A DNA stretch of 64,000 nucleotides. Source: Pisolithus tinctorius. Taxonomy: Eukaryota > Basidiomycota > Agaricomycetes > Boletales > Pisolithaceae. Below are positions 44,280-55,202 of this stretch, one piece after another (position 1 is the first letter of the stretch; the number at the start of each line of letters is the position of its first letter). The notes below the pieces were generated by a model. It was not told the origin of the DNA and ran no database searches. It saw nothing but the letters and a program-made list of their open reading frames with translations. Location of the stretch: the NCBI GenBank assembly GCA_024663395.1, contig JANFAH010000030.1:682001-746000 (forward strand), in the 5' to 3' direction. Made by a program: the position numbers and the translations under genes.

Positions 44280-46128
44280 CAGGGAGGGACAAAAGTGTTG
44301 CAATGTTTGTGAGGTGTGACTTGCTGCCAATCTAGATTGGGCTATTCTGCACAGATAATCATGATACCTATACCATTGGAAAGGGGTGACTCTAAGCTTT
44401 CCAGGGCACTAAGGTTCAGTCCAAACAAAGCAATGCATGCCAAGATACACCCTATTGTTTCCAAAAAGTGCATTGCAACACTTTTGTCCCTGCCTGGTGA
44501 AATAGTGAAAAGTGACCTTTTGATGGGATTGAGGGCATGAAGGATGGGAAAATATGATTATATAATAAACCACATGATCATCCAGATGATTTGTCAGCAT
44601 GTAAACAATGACAAACATTGGACTTGTACCATTAACCCTCCCTCTTTTACCATAACTCATGAAATCATCTCTCTAGCTCACATGGTCATGTTCTCAAGGA
44701 ATTCTTATCAAATACTGGTGGCCACCACAGTTCCATCAGTATAAAATGATCCCAGAACCATCAGTCCCTTAAAAAATCTGCTGTTAGTCATTCCCTGGAC
44801 TGTTTCCCCCCCCATGCCTGATGTGTTCTGGGACTAATCAGTACTTGGAAGGCTGAGAATGTTTTGGAGGTCAATCTGGCACTTCAGAACATGATGGACA
44901 AACTGGCCCCCTCTCAACCAATGCATTTCTGGCACAGGAACACTGGCATGGAAGTTGGGGTGGACAAAACCTCCTTGTGCTCTGAGCACCATAAGAGGGT
45001 TCCTAGATCTTGCTCTGATCTGAACTGTAGATGACTAGGGAAGGAATATTTGGTCATATGTGACCAAAGTCAATATTCAGGGCCAGATGGAAGCACAGGA
45101 TTCTGCTCCATGGCAGTTCAGTAGCATATCCTTGTGATGACACCCAGGGGTAAAGAGGATTTTGTCTTGCCCTAACTTCCATACCACTGTCCTGTTGGAG
45201 CACAGTATGCCATCCAGTCTACACCAAGTTGATTACATAATATGTTAGTTATTTAGTTTACACTTCATCTTACCTTACACCTCAGACTTTGTCATTTCAA
45301 GTCTGAGGTATGGTGCTATTTTCACTACTACAGTACACCTTTTTACTCACAACCTACACAGTTCTGTGTCTAGGTTAGTAGATAATATAGACTTTGTCAT
45401 TTCAAGTCTGAGTTCTGTGTCTAGGCTAACTTGAGTAGCCTTCTGCTCTCACCCTACCCACAAAATGTCCCTGTGCCAGAAATGCATTGGTTGAGAGGGG
45501 GCCAGTTTGTCCATCATGTTCTGAAGTGCCAGATTGACCTCCAAAACATTCTCAGCCTTCCAAGTACTGATTAGTCCCAGAACACATCAGGCATGGGGGG
45601 GGAAACAGTCCAGGGAATGACTAACAGCAGATTTTTTAAGGGACTGATGGTTCTGGGATCATTTTATACTGATGGAACTGTGGTGGCCACCAGTATTTGA
45701 TAAGAATTCCTTGAGAACATGACCATGTGAGCTAGAGAGATGATTTCATGAGTTATGGTAAAAGAGGGAGGGTTAATGGTACAAGTCCAATGTTTGTCAT
45801 TGTTTACATGCTGACAAATCATCTGGATGATCATGTGGTTTATTATATAATCATATTTTCCCATCCTTCATGCCCTCAATCCCATCAAAAGGTCACTTTT
45901 CACTATTTCACCAGGCAGGGACAAAAGTGTTGCAATGCACTTTTTGGAAACAATAGGGTGTATCTTGGCATGCATTGCTTTGTTTGGACTGAACCTTAGT
46001 GCCCTGGAAAGCTTAGAGTCACCCCTTTCCAATGGTATAGGTATCATGATTATCTGTGCAGAATAGCCCAATCTAGATTGGCAGCAAGTCACACCTCACA
46101 AACATTGCAACACTTTTGTCCCTCACTG
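44280..46128. mobile_element. Foldback DNA transposon, 659-bp terminal inverted repeats, TA flanks
   Basis: The arms 44280-44938 and 45470-46128 are equal in length and nearly identical in reverse complement. The three ORFs in each arm translate identically, and the first visible difference is at base 4 (CAGGGAGGGACAAAAGTG against CAGTGAGGGACAAAAGTG). TA lies outside both ends (44278-44279, 46129-46130), as in the Tc1/mariner superfamily. The 531-bp spacer (44939-45469) has no transposase, so it is non-autonomous. Within each arm the terminal word recurs in reverse about 210 bp in (CATTGCAACACTTTTGTCCC at 44469), which makes a smaller palindromic unit. Arm ORFs of 66-83 codons are unlikely to be genes. 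Confidence 0.9.
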
Positions 46129-46130
46129 TA

Positions 46131-47012
46131 TCTGTATGAGCTCAATGAGCTGTGGAATATGATTGGGGAAATGGACAAACATACCAAAGTCCATAAATTC
46201 TGGGTGGGCCTTTGAAAAGAACCACAACAGGATCTGTGGAAGGAAAAGTTGAGCCCAGAAATCTCATCATTAAAGAAAATCACTGCATCAGCTGAAATAC
46301 TTGAAATCACACAGACAGTTGCTGGTGATTATACCCACAAGTCTAAGAGGTGAAGTAAGTGAAGGATGTTAGAAAGTGCCAATGCCTCACCAGAGGTACA
46401 AGTGAAGGTGAGATTGCAAATGAAGGACCAAGGGATAGAATTCTCAGAAGGACAGCCATCCTGCTGAACCCTCTACTCAGGGAGGAAGAAGCAGAAAATG
46501 CCAAGAAAAACATAGGCATGATACTCCTAAACTGAGTAGGGAGGAACAGGAATGACACAAGACCAAGGGACTTTGCTTCATATTTCACAAAGGTGGACAT
46601 TTCTCCAGGAATTGCCCCAGTAGACATACCATGTCTTCATCAAACAAGCCCCCCAGGGTCACTAGTTTTGGCATGGAGGTCAACTTTGGCAACATGGAGA
46701 ATCAATGCTAACTATCTCAATCATCTGGGAATGAACCTGAGTTATCATTGAACTTAATACCAACCCAGAGACTTGCAATTCAGGACAATGATGATGACCT
46801 TCCTGACCTGGAGAGTATATGGAGTGAAGACAAATACAATGGTGGTGGTGAAGAAGATCCCAATGTAGGGATGCCACTGTATGTCTACAGAAGCAGACAG
46901 TTCCACAGGCCCCAAAGGGGGTACCATGGGATTGGGCACCCTTTGGAGGATAGGGCTATGGATCTATTATCAGGGATCTGTTACCTGGGGGATGACCCAG
47001 AATCATTATGCA
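46131..47012 (+). pseudogene. Element E gag remnant with zinc knuckle
   Basis: The plus strand reads a helical gag block (LYELNELWNMIGEMDKHTKV, KFWVGL), a Lys/Arg-rich stretch, then a degenerate CCHC knuckle, CFIFHKGGHFSRNC (one Cys replaced by Phe). The frame 46748-47012 is acidic (DNDDDLPDLES) and ends LCTY at the D insertion; codons continue in frame at 55198 (TAC ATG GAC). The RT catalytic region and most of the protease that should lie between are missing, so E was deleted before D inserted. The 5' end is lost: the foldback element abuts it. Confidence 0.6.
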
Positions 47013-47017
47013 CCTAC

Positions 47018-47752
47018 TGTCATGACCATGCATTTATCCTAAGTCCCCACTCACTCAACACCCTTTTCTGCCAGTCATTCATTCACTTTGCACCAACTCC
47101 ACCTGCCCTCTGTCATTTACAAACCATCTCCACTCTGACTGCTGTCAGACTTGTACTGCTCTCTTACCAGACTGCATGGACCACACTCTGAGGGATCAGG
47201 TGACTACCCTTCGGACTTCTCCCTGACAGCGCACAGTCAGGTACTCCACAGCACATGCACCGCATGGTCTGGTGCCTGGACTATTTCCTTTTCAGGGTGT
47301 TCTGTGTTACCCATTTGTATGTCCTCCATCTTCCCTTCATTCATTGTCTAGGAAGTTTTACTTGAAAATTTATGAGTCTCCATATGTCAGTTCCAATTCC
47401 GGTTACTGTACCCTTGTAGTAGTATAAAAGCATGTACCATACTCTGTCGTTCTCCAGTATGAATATCAACTTAGTTCCTACTCCCTCTGTCTCTGACTTC
47501 TGCCTGTTGGAGTTACCTCTGACAGTCTGTCTGTACTCTCCCTCTGAAATACAAGGGCTGAGATCATGCAAGGGGGTAGTGCACAAGCTAAACCTGATGC
47601 CCTCACTCTGCCCCACCTTTACTTCAGCAGTCTTCATTCCTGCCAACACTCCACTAGTCAGAGTTCTGTTCTTTCATGTCAGACTTGCTTCCAGACCCCT
47701 CCCCAGACCTTGTCTAGCATTGGAGTTGGTCAGAGTAGGCCCAGACTTGACA
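47018..47752 (+). mobile_element. 5' LTR of element D
   Basis: Starts TGTCATGACC and ends AGACTTGACA. Nearly identical to 54463-55197; differences seen are mostly CpG/TpG/CpA. The TATA-like word AGTATAAAAGC at 47420-47430 suits an LTR promoter. Confidence 0.9.
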
Positions 47753-47813
47753 GTATATTCGTACTCATACTTGTACAATCTCATTTCCTGTCCTCCAGAA
47801 AACTTACACCATT

Positions 47814-49160
47814 ATGAGAACTCAAGCTCAATCCCAGAGAGAGGTCACTGAGAACCTTGCTGCAGTGCTCACTAATCCACATTGACTCCCTTCCATCATT
47901 GAACAGTTCCAGTCATTCTCCACTTGATGCTGCTCATGTGCTGAAGGCGAAAGTGCTTCGCAGGCTGGTTGCTCTGACCTCCACCTGACTATCTTCCATA
48001 CTCCATCTCCTCATAACCAAGGTGATGATCCTGACCCCGATCCTAATGATCCTGATGGTGATCCCAACAGCAGGGGCAGCAGTGACAGGGATATCCCTGA
48101 AGACCTGGCTGAGCTGCCAGAGGATCCCCTCATAGCTCTTGCTAGAGCTGTCCATGCACTTGCATGGTCTAGTTTGTGCACTGGGGACTCTGCTCTGAAA
48201 ACCAAGGTCTGAAAGCCCGACACCTTTGACAGCTCTGACCCAAAGAAACTCCACAAGTTCCTTGTGCAGTGTGAGTTGAACTTTCAAGACTGCCCCCATG
48301 CATTCTGCTCCAATAGAGCAAAGGTAACCTTTGCTCAGTCTTACCTTAAGGGTATGGCCCTGGCTTGGTTCAAGCCAGACCTACTAAACCCCAACAATTA
48401 TGACTGCCCGCTCTGGATGGATGACTACCATGAGTTCTTGCAAGAGCTCACAACCAATTTCGGTCTGCATGATGCCATAGCTGACACTGTCCAGCAACTC
48501 GAGAACCTCACTATGAAAGACAGTTCTTGGATTACCAAATACATCATGGAGCTCAATCACTGGGCTTCACAGGTCAAAGACTATGGTGTCAGTGCACTCC
48601 ACCACCGCTTCTATAGTGGACTTTCCAGACCACATCAAGGATGAGATCACTCGCATTGGAAAACCTTCTACCCTTGCATGACTCTGTGAACTCACCCAAA
48701 CCATCAATGCACACTACTGGGAGTGCAAAGCAGAAATCTCGCACACCACCAAGTCCGCCTCCAACAAGTCGCAGTCCTCCAACTCTGACAACAAGCCTAA
48801 GTCGTCATCCTCTGCTTCCACTCTGAAGTCCAACACAAAGGGCAAAGGCAAGCAGAAAGATCTGCCAAAGTCTGACATTGCCCACCTACTGGGTAAGGAT
48901 GGCAAACTCACCTCCACTGAATGCCAGTGCAGGATGAAAAACAACCTCTGCCTCTTCTGTGGCAAGGCTGGCCATTCCACCAAGGACTGTCCCAAGTCGA
49001 CCTCCCATGCAGCCAAAGCCTGTGCTGCTACAGCTGAAGCTCCACCTGCTCTGCCTGCAGAGAAGGCAGAACCAAAAAATTAGTCCACTCCTCCAGGGAG
49101 TCCACACAGCCTGGAGGAAGCATTGGCCCTAACTGTGCACAACCGGACATCCAACTCAAC
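47814..49160 (+). pseudogene. Element D gag
   Basis: It starts at ATG 47814 (MRTQAQSQREVTE), 62 bp after the LTR. A Asp/Pro-rich stretch follows (about 48020-48100), then a capsid-like block (KLHKFLVQCELNFQDCP, AQSYLKGMALAWF, 48240-48620). A Ser/Lys-rich linker leads to an intact zinc knuckle, CLFCGKAGHSTKDC (48949-48990), and an Ala/Pro-rich end. A frame change near 48620-48640 and a few TGA codons break it. Gag packages element RNA in a cytoplasmic particle. Confidence 0.8.
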
Positions 49161-52100
49161 ATGTCCACTCTTTCTAGTCCCAATTCTTTACTTCCATCTG
49201 TAACTCTTCTTGACTATTCTGTTGATACTGTTTCTGCATTGATCGATTCTGGCTCTTCTCATTGTTTCATAGACCCATCTATAATCAAAAAATATGCCAT
49301 TCCTGTTTCTTCCATCTCTCCACCAATTCTGCTCCACTTGTTCAATGGTAGTACAAATGCTGTCATTTCCCAAGAAGTAGATCTTTCCCTCCACTTTCCT
49401 TCTGGTGATGTCAATTCCATTCCATTTTATGTTACTCTGTTGGATTCTTCATGTTTGCTGGTATTAGGACACAACTGGCTCACCCACTTCAATCTGTCAA
49501 TTGACTGAGTACTGGGCAGTATATCATTCAAACCAATGCTACAGGGAATGCCAACACCCCAGGCGCCTTCATCACCTTCCACTGCGACCTCTGCTCTGGA
49601 TCTGACACCCTCCACTCCATTTGCAGCTCCAACTGCACCTCTGACAGACTCGCCATGCTCTGCTCCACTCGTCTCACTCATCAATGCTGCTGCATATTTC
49701 AGAGCCTGTGCTCTCCCTGGCTCTAGACAGTTCCACTTACAGCTCTCCACCGATGATGTGAAGCTTTGTGCATCCTCCACTTCTTCTCTGCCTCCTGACC
49801 TCTCCTTGGTTCCTCCTGAGTATCATGAGTTTGCCAATGTCTTTAGTAAAGACAAGGCTACTGAACTTCCACCACACCACTCATTCAATCTCAAGATTGA
49901 TCTCGAGGAAGGAGCCTCTCCACCCATTGGCATGATCTACTCTCTTTCTCTGCCAGAGCTTGAAGCTCTCCACACCTTCATTGATGAGCATCTTGGCTGC
50001 AGTTTCATCAAACATTCCACCTCTGCTCATGGTGCCCCTGTCCTCTTTGTAACAAAGAAGGACAGTTCACTCCACCTCTGCATAGACTATTGAGGACTCA
50101 ACAAAATCATGAAAAAAGATCGCTATCCACTGCCACTCATCTCTGACCTACTTGACTCTCCAAGCCATGCTAAAGTTTACACCAAGATCGACCTCTGCCA
50201 TGCCTATCATCTAGTCTGCATCACAGATGGAGATGGATGGAAAACAGCATTCCACACTCATTATGGTTCTTATGAGTGGCTGGTAATGCCATTCAGTCTG
50301 AATAACACACCTGCAGCCTTCCAGTGATTTGTCAATAGCATCTTTGCAAACATGCTTGATGTCTGCATTGTGGTATACCTCGATGACATCTTAATTTATT
50401 TGCAGGACATGGAGTCACACTGTGAACATGTAAAAGAGGTACTCCACTGCCTTCAAAAGCATGGTCTTTATGCCAAGCCAGAGAAGTGCGAGTTTCACTC
50501 TAACTCTGTCAAGTACCTTGGTTATGTTCTTTCTCACTGTGGTCTCACCATGTCCACTGAGAAGGTTCAGGCAGTCTGCAACTGGCCTGAGCTGCAGAAG
50601 GTGCAAGACATCCAGTCTTTCCTTGGTTTCACAAATTTCTACAGATGATGCATTAATAACTACTCCAACATCGTCATTCCACTCACTCACCTCACATGAA
50701 AGGGTGCTCCTTGGAACTTTTCCAAGGAGTGCTGCTCCACTTTCCTCTGCCTGAAGGATGCCTTCAGCTCTGCTCCTGTTCTCACTCACTGGGTTCCTGA
50801 TGCTCTGCTTACAGTTGAAACTGATGCCTCCAACTATGCCATTGCTGGTATTTTGTCACTCACCTGCTCTGACAGTGAGCTCTGCCCAGTCACTTTCTAC
50901 TCCTGCACCATGACTGTGCCAGAACTCAACTATGATACCCATGACAAGGAGCTGTTGGCCATCTTCAAGGCCTTCCACCATTGGCAGCATTACTTAGAAG
51001 GCTCCACCTTACCTGTCGATGTGGTGACAGACCACAAAAACCTTGAGTATTTTTCCACTTCTAAGGTTCTCACCCATCAACAGGCCTGCTGGTCAGAGTA
51101 CCTTTCCCAGTTCAATCTCTCTATCCACTTCTGACCTGGCTGCCTGGGAGCCAAGCCTGATGCACTTATGCACCATTGGGACATCTACCCAAAAGGGGGG
51201 GATAGGGACTATGCACAGGTAAATCCTCACAATCTCTGCCCTATGTTTACACAGGAACAGCTCACATCATCCCTCCGTACCACTACCCTCATGGCACCTG
51301 TGCTCCATGCTGCCATGGTCTTCGATGTTGAGTGCTTGCACTCCAACATCGTCTCCACCCTACCTTCTGACCCTGTCTCCACCAGCCATGTTCCAACTCC
51401 AACTAAGCCTCAGTGGTCCCTGGACTCCAATGGTCTACTTTGCCTTGACAGTCACATCTTTGTCCCTGACATTGATGATCTCTGCCTTCAAGTGCTTCGG
51501 TTGAAGCATGACCATCCTCTAGCAGGCCATTTCAGGCAAAACCGCACCCTAGAACTCATCCACAGGGACTACATGTGGCCCAACCTCCACTCTGACATGA
51601 AAGAATTTGTCAGGTCCTGCACCACCTGCGGACGGAGCAAAACTCCACACCACCACCCCTATGGTCTACTGAAGCAGCTCCCCATCCCAGAGAGACCTTG
51701 GAACTCCATCTCCATGGACTTCATCAAACACCTCCCCAACTCTGATGGTTACTCTGCCATCCTCGTGGTAGTGGACTGCCTCTCAAAGCAAGTGGTGTTC
51801 ATCCCCACCCATGACTCTGTCACCTCCACTGAACTCGCTAAGCTCTTCCTTACCCATGTCTTCTCCAAGCATGGGGTACCTGCTAATGTCACCTCTGACA
51901 GAGGTCCCAAGTTTGTCTCTCACTTCTTCTGCTCCCTAGGAAAGGCCCTAGGAAAGGCCCTTGACATGCATCTTCACTTCACTTTGGGTTACAACCCAGA
52001 AGGCAATGGCCAGACTGAGTGAACGAACCAGACCCTTGAGCAGTACCTCCATGTCTACTGTAATTACCAACAAGACAACTGGGCTGAGCTTTTACCCCTA

Positions 52101-52811
52101 GTGGAGTTCACTTTCAACAATGCACCAAGTGTGACTACTGGAGTTTCTCCCTTCTTCACCAACAAGGGATACCATCCAAACCTGTCTGTGGTCCCTGACC
52201 AGGACTTCACCTCTCTGTGGGCTCACAACTATGTCATCAAGCTCTGCACCCTCCATGATTTCCTCTGCTCCAAAATGTCCACTGCTCAGCAGTGCTACCA
52301 GGGTCCAGCGGATGCCAAGCACATACCTCCGCCTGAGTTTCAGGTTGGAGAACAGGCCTATGTCAAAGCCAAGTACTTCCGCTCCACTTGCCCTTTGGAA
52401 AAACTCTCTGAAAAGTACTTAGGTCCATTCACCATCTTGGCCAGGCCAGGTACACATTCTGTCACCCTTAAGCTCCCTGACTCTATGTGCTTGGTACATC
52501 CAGTCTTCCATGTCTCACAACTGGAAGCCACTGTAGCTAACCCTTTCCCAAACCGACATCAGCCTCCACCTCTGCCAGTGGATGTCAATGGTGACCTTGA
52601 GTATGAAGTGTCAGAGATACTCGACTCTAAGGTGGATCACCACCACCACCACTGTCAACTCTTGTATCTAGTCCACTGGGCTGGTTATGAGAACACTGAT
52701 GAAGAAACCTCTTGGTTGCTTGCAACTGAGCTGGATTATGCCTCTGACATAGTATCTGCTTTCCATGAATGCTATCCACACAAACTTGGCCCATACCAAC
52801 CTCTGCCATAA
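49161..52811 (+). pseudogene. Element D pol: protease, RT, RNase H, integrase, chromodomain
   Basis: The whole 3651-bp stretch is one frame cut only by TGA at 49506, 50091, 50325, 50646, 50697, 51132 and 52020. Protease has Asp-Ser-Gly at 49245. RT has YLDD at 50376-50387. RNase H has ETDASNYAIAG, DKELLAIFKAFHHW and DHKNLEYF. Integrase has HHCC (HPLAGHF ... CTTCGRSK), then D (MDFIKHLP), D (TSDRGPKF) and E (NPEGNGQTE), all kept. A GPF segment (KYLGPFTIL) precedes a C-terminal chromodomain (YLVHWAGYENTDEETSW), which in chromoviruses directs insertion to modified chromatin. Context puts Arg at most TGA positions (CGA to TGA) and Trp at the first. An internal repeat, LGKALGKALD near 51945, is a 12-bp duplication. 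Confidence 0.92.
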
Positions 52812-53011
52812 TACTCCACCTACATAATCCTCCTCTGCAGGTCAACTCTGCCCCTTACCGAACTACCTTAAGTACTTTAGAATTTTCTCTGCTTATCTGT
52901 TTCACCTCTCAGAGTCACAAACAAAATCACAAGTCTATTTTGTAGTGGTACAGAAATATACAAACTAAAGACAAAAAAAAAAAAAGAAAAGAAAAACAAC
53001 ACAAAACAACT

Positions 53012-54291
53012 CTACTCTTCCATCGCTTGTTCTCCACCACCCTCCTGTTCTTCTCTGCCTTCCTTCTCTCCTCCAACTTCTTCCTCTTCCTCGTTATCCC
53101 CCTCTGCACCTTTGTCCACTTCCTGGTGCTGGTCCTCTGCTGCCTCCAACTGAGGCCTCTTCCAACCACCACCTGTGCACTCAAGCTCAGCCATCCTGGC
53201 CTCTCACACATCCTCCCTCCTCCTCATCTCTGCCCACTCTGCCCAGGCATGGTACAGTGCCCACTCATCAGCTGTCTGCTCTGCCTCCTCTGCCATCTGC
53301 TCCACTGCTGCTGCCATTCTCTTGAAGGCTAGTGCAACCCTCTCGTGTGCCTCTGCATGCCTCTCCATGGCCTGTAGCTGCCACTGCTGCTCCCACTCCA
53401 CCCACCTCATATGTACCCCTGCCCCTGAGGGGCCATTGTGCAGTGTTACTGGCTCCTCCTCATCTTCATCTCTGCCTGCCTCCCACTTGTCATCTGCCTC
53501 TTCCATCTCTGTCACTCTCTCTTTCCCCTTCCCTCATGGCTTCTTCTTCTTCTCCCCTCAGGAGCTCCCCATCCCAGCTCTTTTCCATGATGGTCCTGCT
53601 GCCACCTCCTCCCACATCCAGCTGCATGTTTTTTTCTTGTTTTTACAGGGCATGCAGGCCCTGGTCTTCCCTTGCCCTGGCATGCACTGCCCAGCTGTCT
53701 GACTTGCTGTACAGCAGGTGCACAGGGCCCTCCCAGTCATGGTCACCACCACAGAGGTCCCAGGGACCCTCTGGGTGGTGTTCACATCATAGACCACTCC
53801 ACATAACCTAAAAAAAATAAAAACTACAAGTCAGTTTTGCCTGACTCACAATACTCTGCCATGCACCTTTGGGTGGTCTCATCCTGCCTGGCCTGGGCTC
53901 ATTCCTCTGACACCCTCTGCCACTCCCTCTCTGCCTGCTCTGCCACCACTTTCTGTCATGCAACCTCTTCCTCCACAGCTTTCTTCCTCCATGCCTCTTC
54001 CTCCTCCCTCTGCCTCCACTCCACCTCTAGTCACTCCTCCTCTGCCTTCTGCCTCTTGGCCTCCTTGCACTTGGCCTTGCATTCTGCCTTGCATTCTCAC
54101 TCCTTCTTCTCTGCCTCCTCTTGCTGACAAGCCTTCTCCACTGCCTTTTCGCACTCGGTGTCCATCAAGTCATCTGTAAGGATGACAAGGTTGTTGTTGG
54201 CAACCTGGGAGTAGTCATGAGAGTGACCAGGGGTGGGCTGGGGGTTTTTAGCTTGGCACTGTGAGGACATGGTGGTGGGGGAAGGATACAA
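53012..54291 (-). pseudogene. Antisense accessory ORF of element D, double zinc-finger and coiled coil
   Basis: It lies between pol and the 3' LTR, on the strand opposite to pol. Part 1 (54291, or ATG 54270, to about 53855) encodes an acidic region and a long Glu/Lys/Arg-rich helix. A candidate intron (GTGAGTCAGG...TTTTTTTTAG, about 53860-53811) follows; its phase does not fit perfectly. Part 2 (53797-53012) is one frame with a pair of Cys motifs (CTCC...C, then ACMPCKNKKKTC), a Lys-rich segment, a long predicted coiled coil (AMERHAEAHERVALAFKRM) and a Glu-rich end. All stops inside both parts are TGA, as in pol, so it decayed as a coding frame. From memory, proteins with two CxxC...C clusters plus coiled coil are common in Agaricomycetes with no known role. 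A DNA-binding function is inference only. Confidence 0.6.
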
Positions 54292-54449
54292 AGGTTCAGT
54301 GCCCTAACACATGTTTTTAAGCAGTTCTTCAGACTCCAACAGAGCTCTGCTGCAGCTAAAGCCATTATCCTTGAGGCATCAAATAATTTCAAATGATCAA
54401 CTTGTGTTGATCTTGTTCCATACATGCGGCCTTCAGGGGTTCAGGCCCT

Positions 54450-54459
54450 AAGGGGGGGG
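54450..54459 (+). promoter_or_regulatory. Polypurine tract of element D
   Basis: AAGGGGGGGG lies three bases before the 3' LTR (54463). It is the usual plus-strand primer position. Confidence 0.7.
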
Positions 54460-54462
54460 CAC

Positions 54463-55197
54463 TGTCATGACTGTGTGTTTATCCTAAGTCCCCACTCACT
54501 CTGCACCCTTTTCTGCCAGTCATTCATTCACTCTGCACCAACTCTGCCTGCCCTCTGTCATTTACGAACCATCTCCACTCTGACTGCTGTCAGACTTGTA
54601 CTGCTCTCTTACCAGACTGCATGGACCGCACTCTGAGGGATCAGGTGACTACCCTTCAGACTTCTGCCTGACAGTGCACAGTCAGGTACTCCACAGCACA
54701 TGCACTGCATGGTCCAGTGCCTGGACTATTTCCTTTTCAGGGTGTTCTGTGTTACCCATTTGTATGTCCTCCATCTTCCCTTCATTCATCATCTAGGAAG
54801 TTTTACTTGAAAATTTATGAGTCTCCATATGTCAGTTCCAATTCCAGTTACTGTACCCTTGTAGTAGTATAAAAGCATGTACCATACTCCATTGTTCTCC
54901 AGGACAAATATCAACTTAGTTCCTACTCCCTCTGTCTCTGACTTCTGCCTGTCAGAGTTACCTCCAACAGTCTGTCTGTACTCTCCCTCTGAAATACAAG
55001 GGCTGAGATCATGCAAGGGGGTAGTGCACGAGCTAAACCTGATGCCCTCACTCTGCCCCACCTTTACTTCAGTGGTCTTTGTTCCCGCTAACACTCCACT
55101 AGTCAGAGTTCTGTTCTTTCATGTCAGACTTGCTTCTGGACCCCTCCCCAGACCTTGTCTAGTGTCAGAGTTGGTCAGAGTAGGCCTGGACTTGACA
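54463..55197 (+). mobile_element. 3' LTR of element D
   Basis: 735 bp, starting TGTCATGACTG and ending TGGACTTGACA, followed by the CCTAC duplication. About four CpG remain by eye. Confidence 0.9.
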
Positions 55198-55202
55198 CCT
55201 AC

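Larger units (their letters stand above)
47018..55197 (+). mobile_element. Complete Ty3/gypsy chromodomain element D, TSD CCTAC
   Basis: An 8180-bp element with two LTRs of 735 bp and a 5-bp duplication CCTAC at 47013-47017 and 55198-55202. Order: 5' LTR, gag, protease, RT, RNase H, integrase, chromodomain, antisense ORF, polypurine tract, 3' LTR. It sits inside element E. All catalytic residues I can check are kept and pol is one frame, but seven TGA stops inactivate it. Solo LTRs of the same family are at 20898 and 36137. Confidence 0.93.

Noticed and set aside
44316..46092. Identical small ORFs on both arms of the foldback element
   Set aside because: They are identical because the arms are reverse complements; they have no recognisable features and overlap each other on both strands.
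49161..52811. TGA used as a sense codon (Arg or Trp recoding)
   Set aside because: All-TGA stops are tempting, but CGA-to-TGA by C-to-T change explains them, CpG is depleted everywhere, and several elements also have lost catalytic residues and frame shifts.
53175..53811. Plus-strand Ser/Cys/His-rich ORFs (159-175 codons) between D pol and 3' LTR
   Set aside because: They are shadows of the antisense ORF: the minus frame has zinc-finger and coiled-coil composition and the plus frames mirror its codons.
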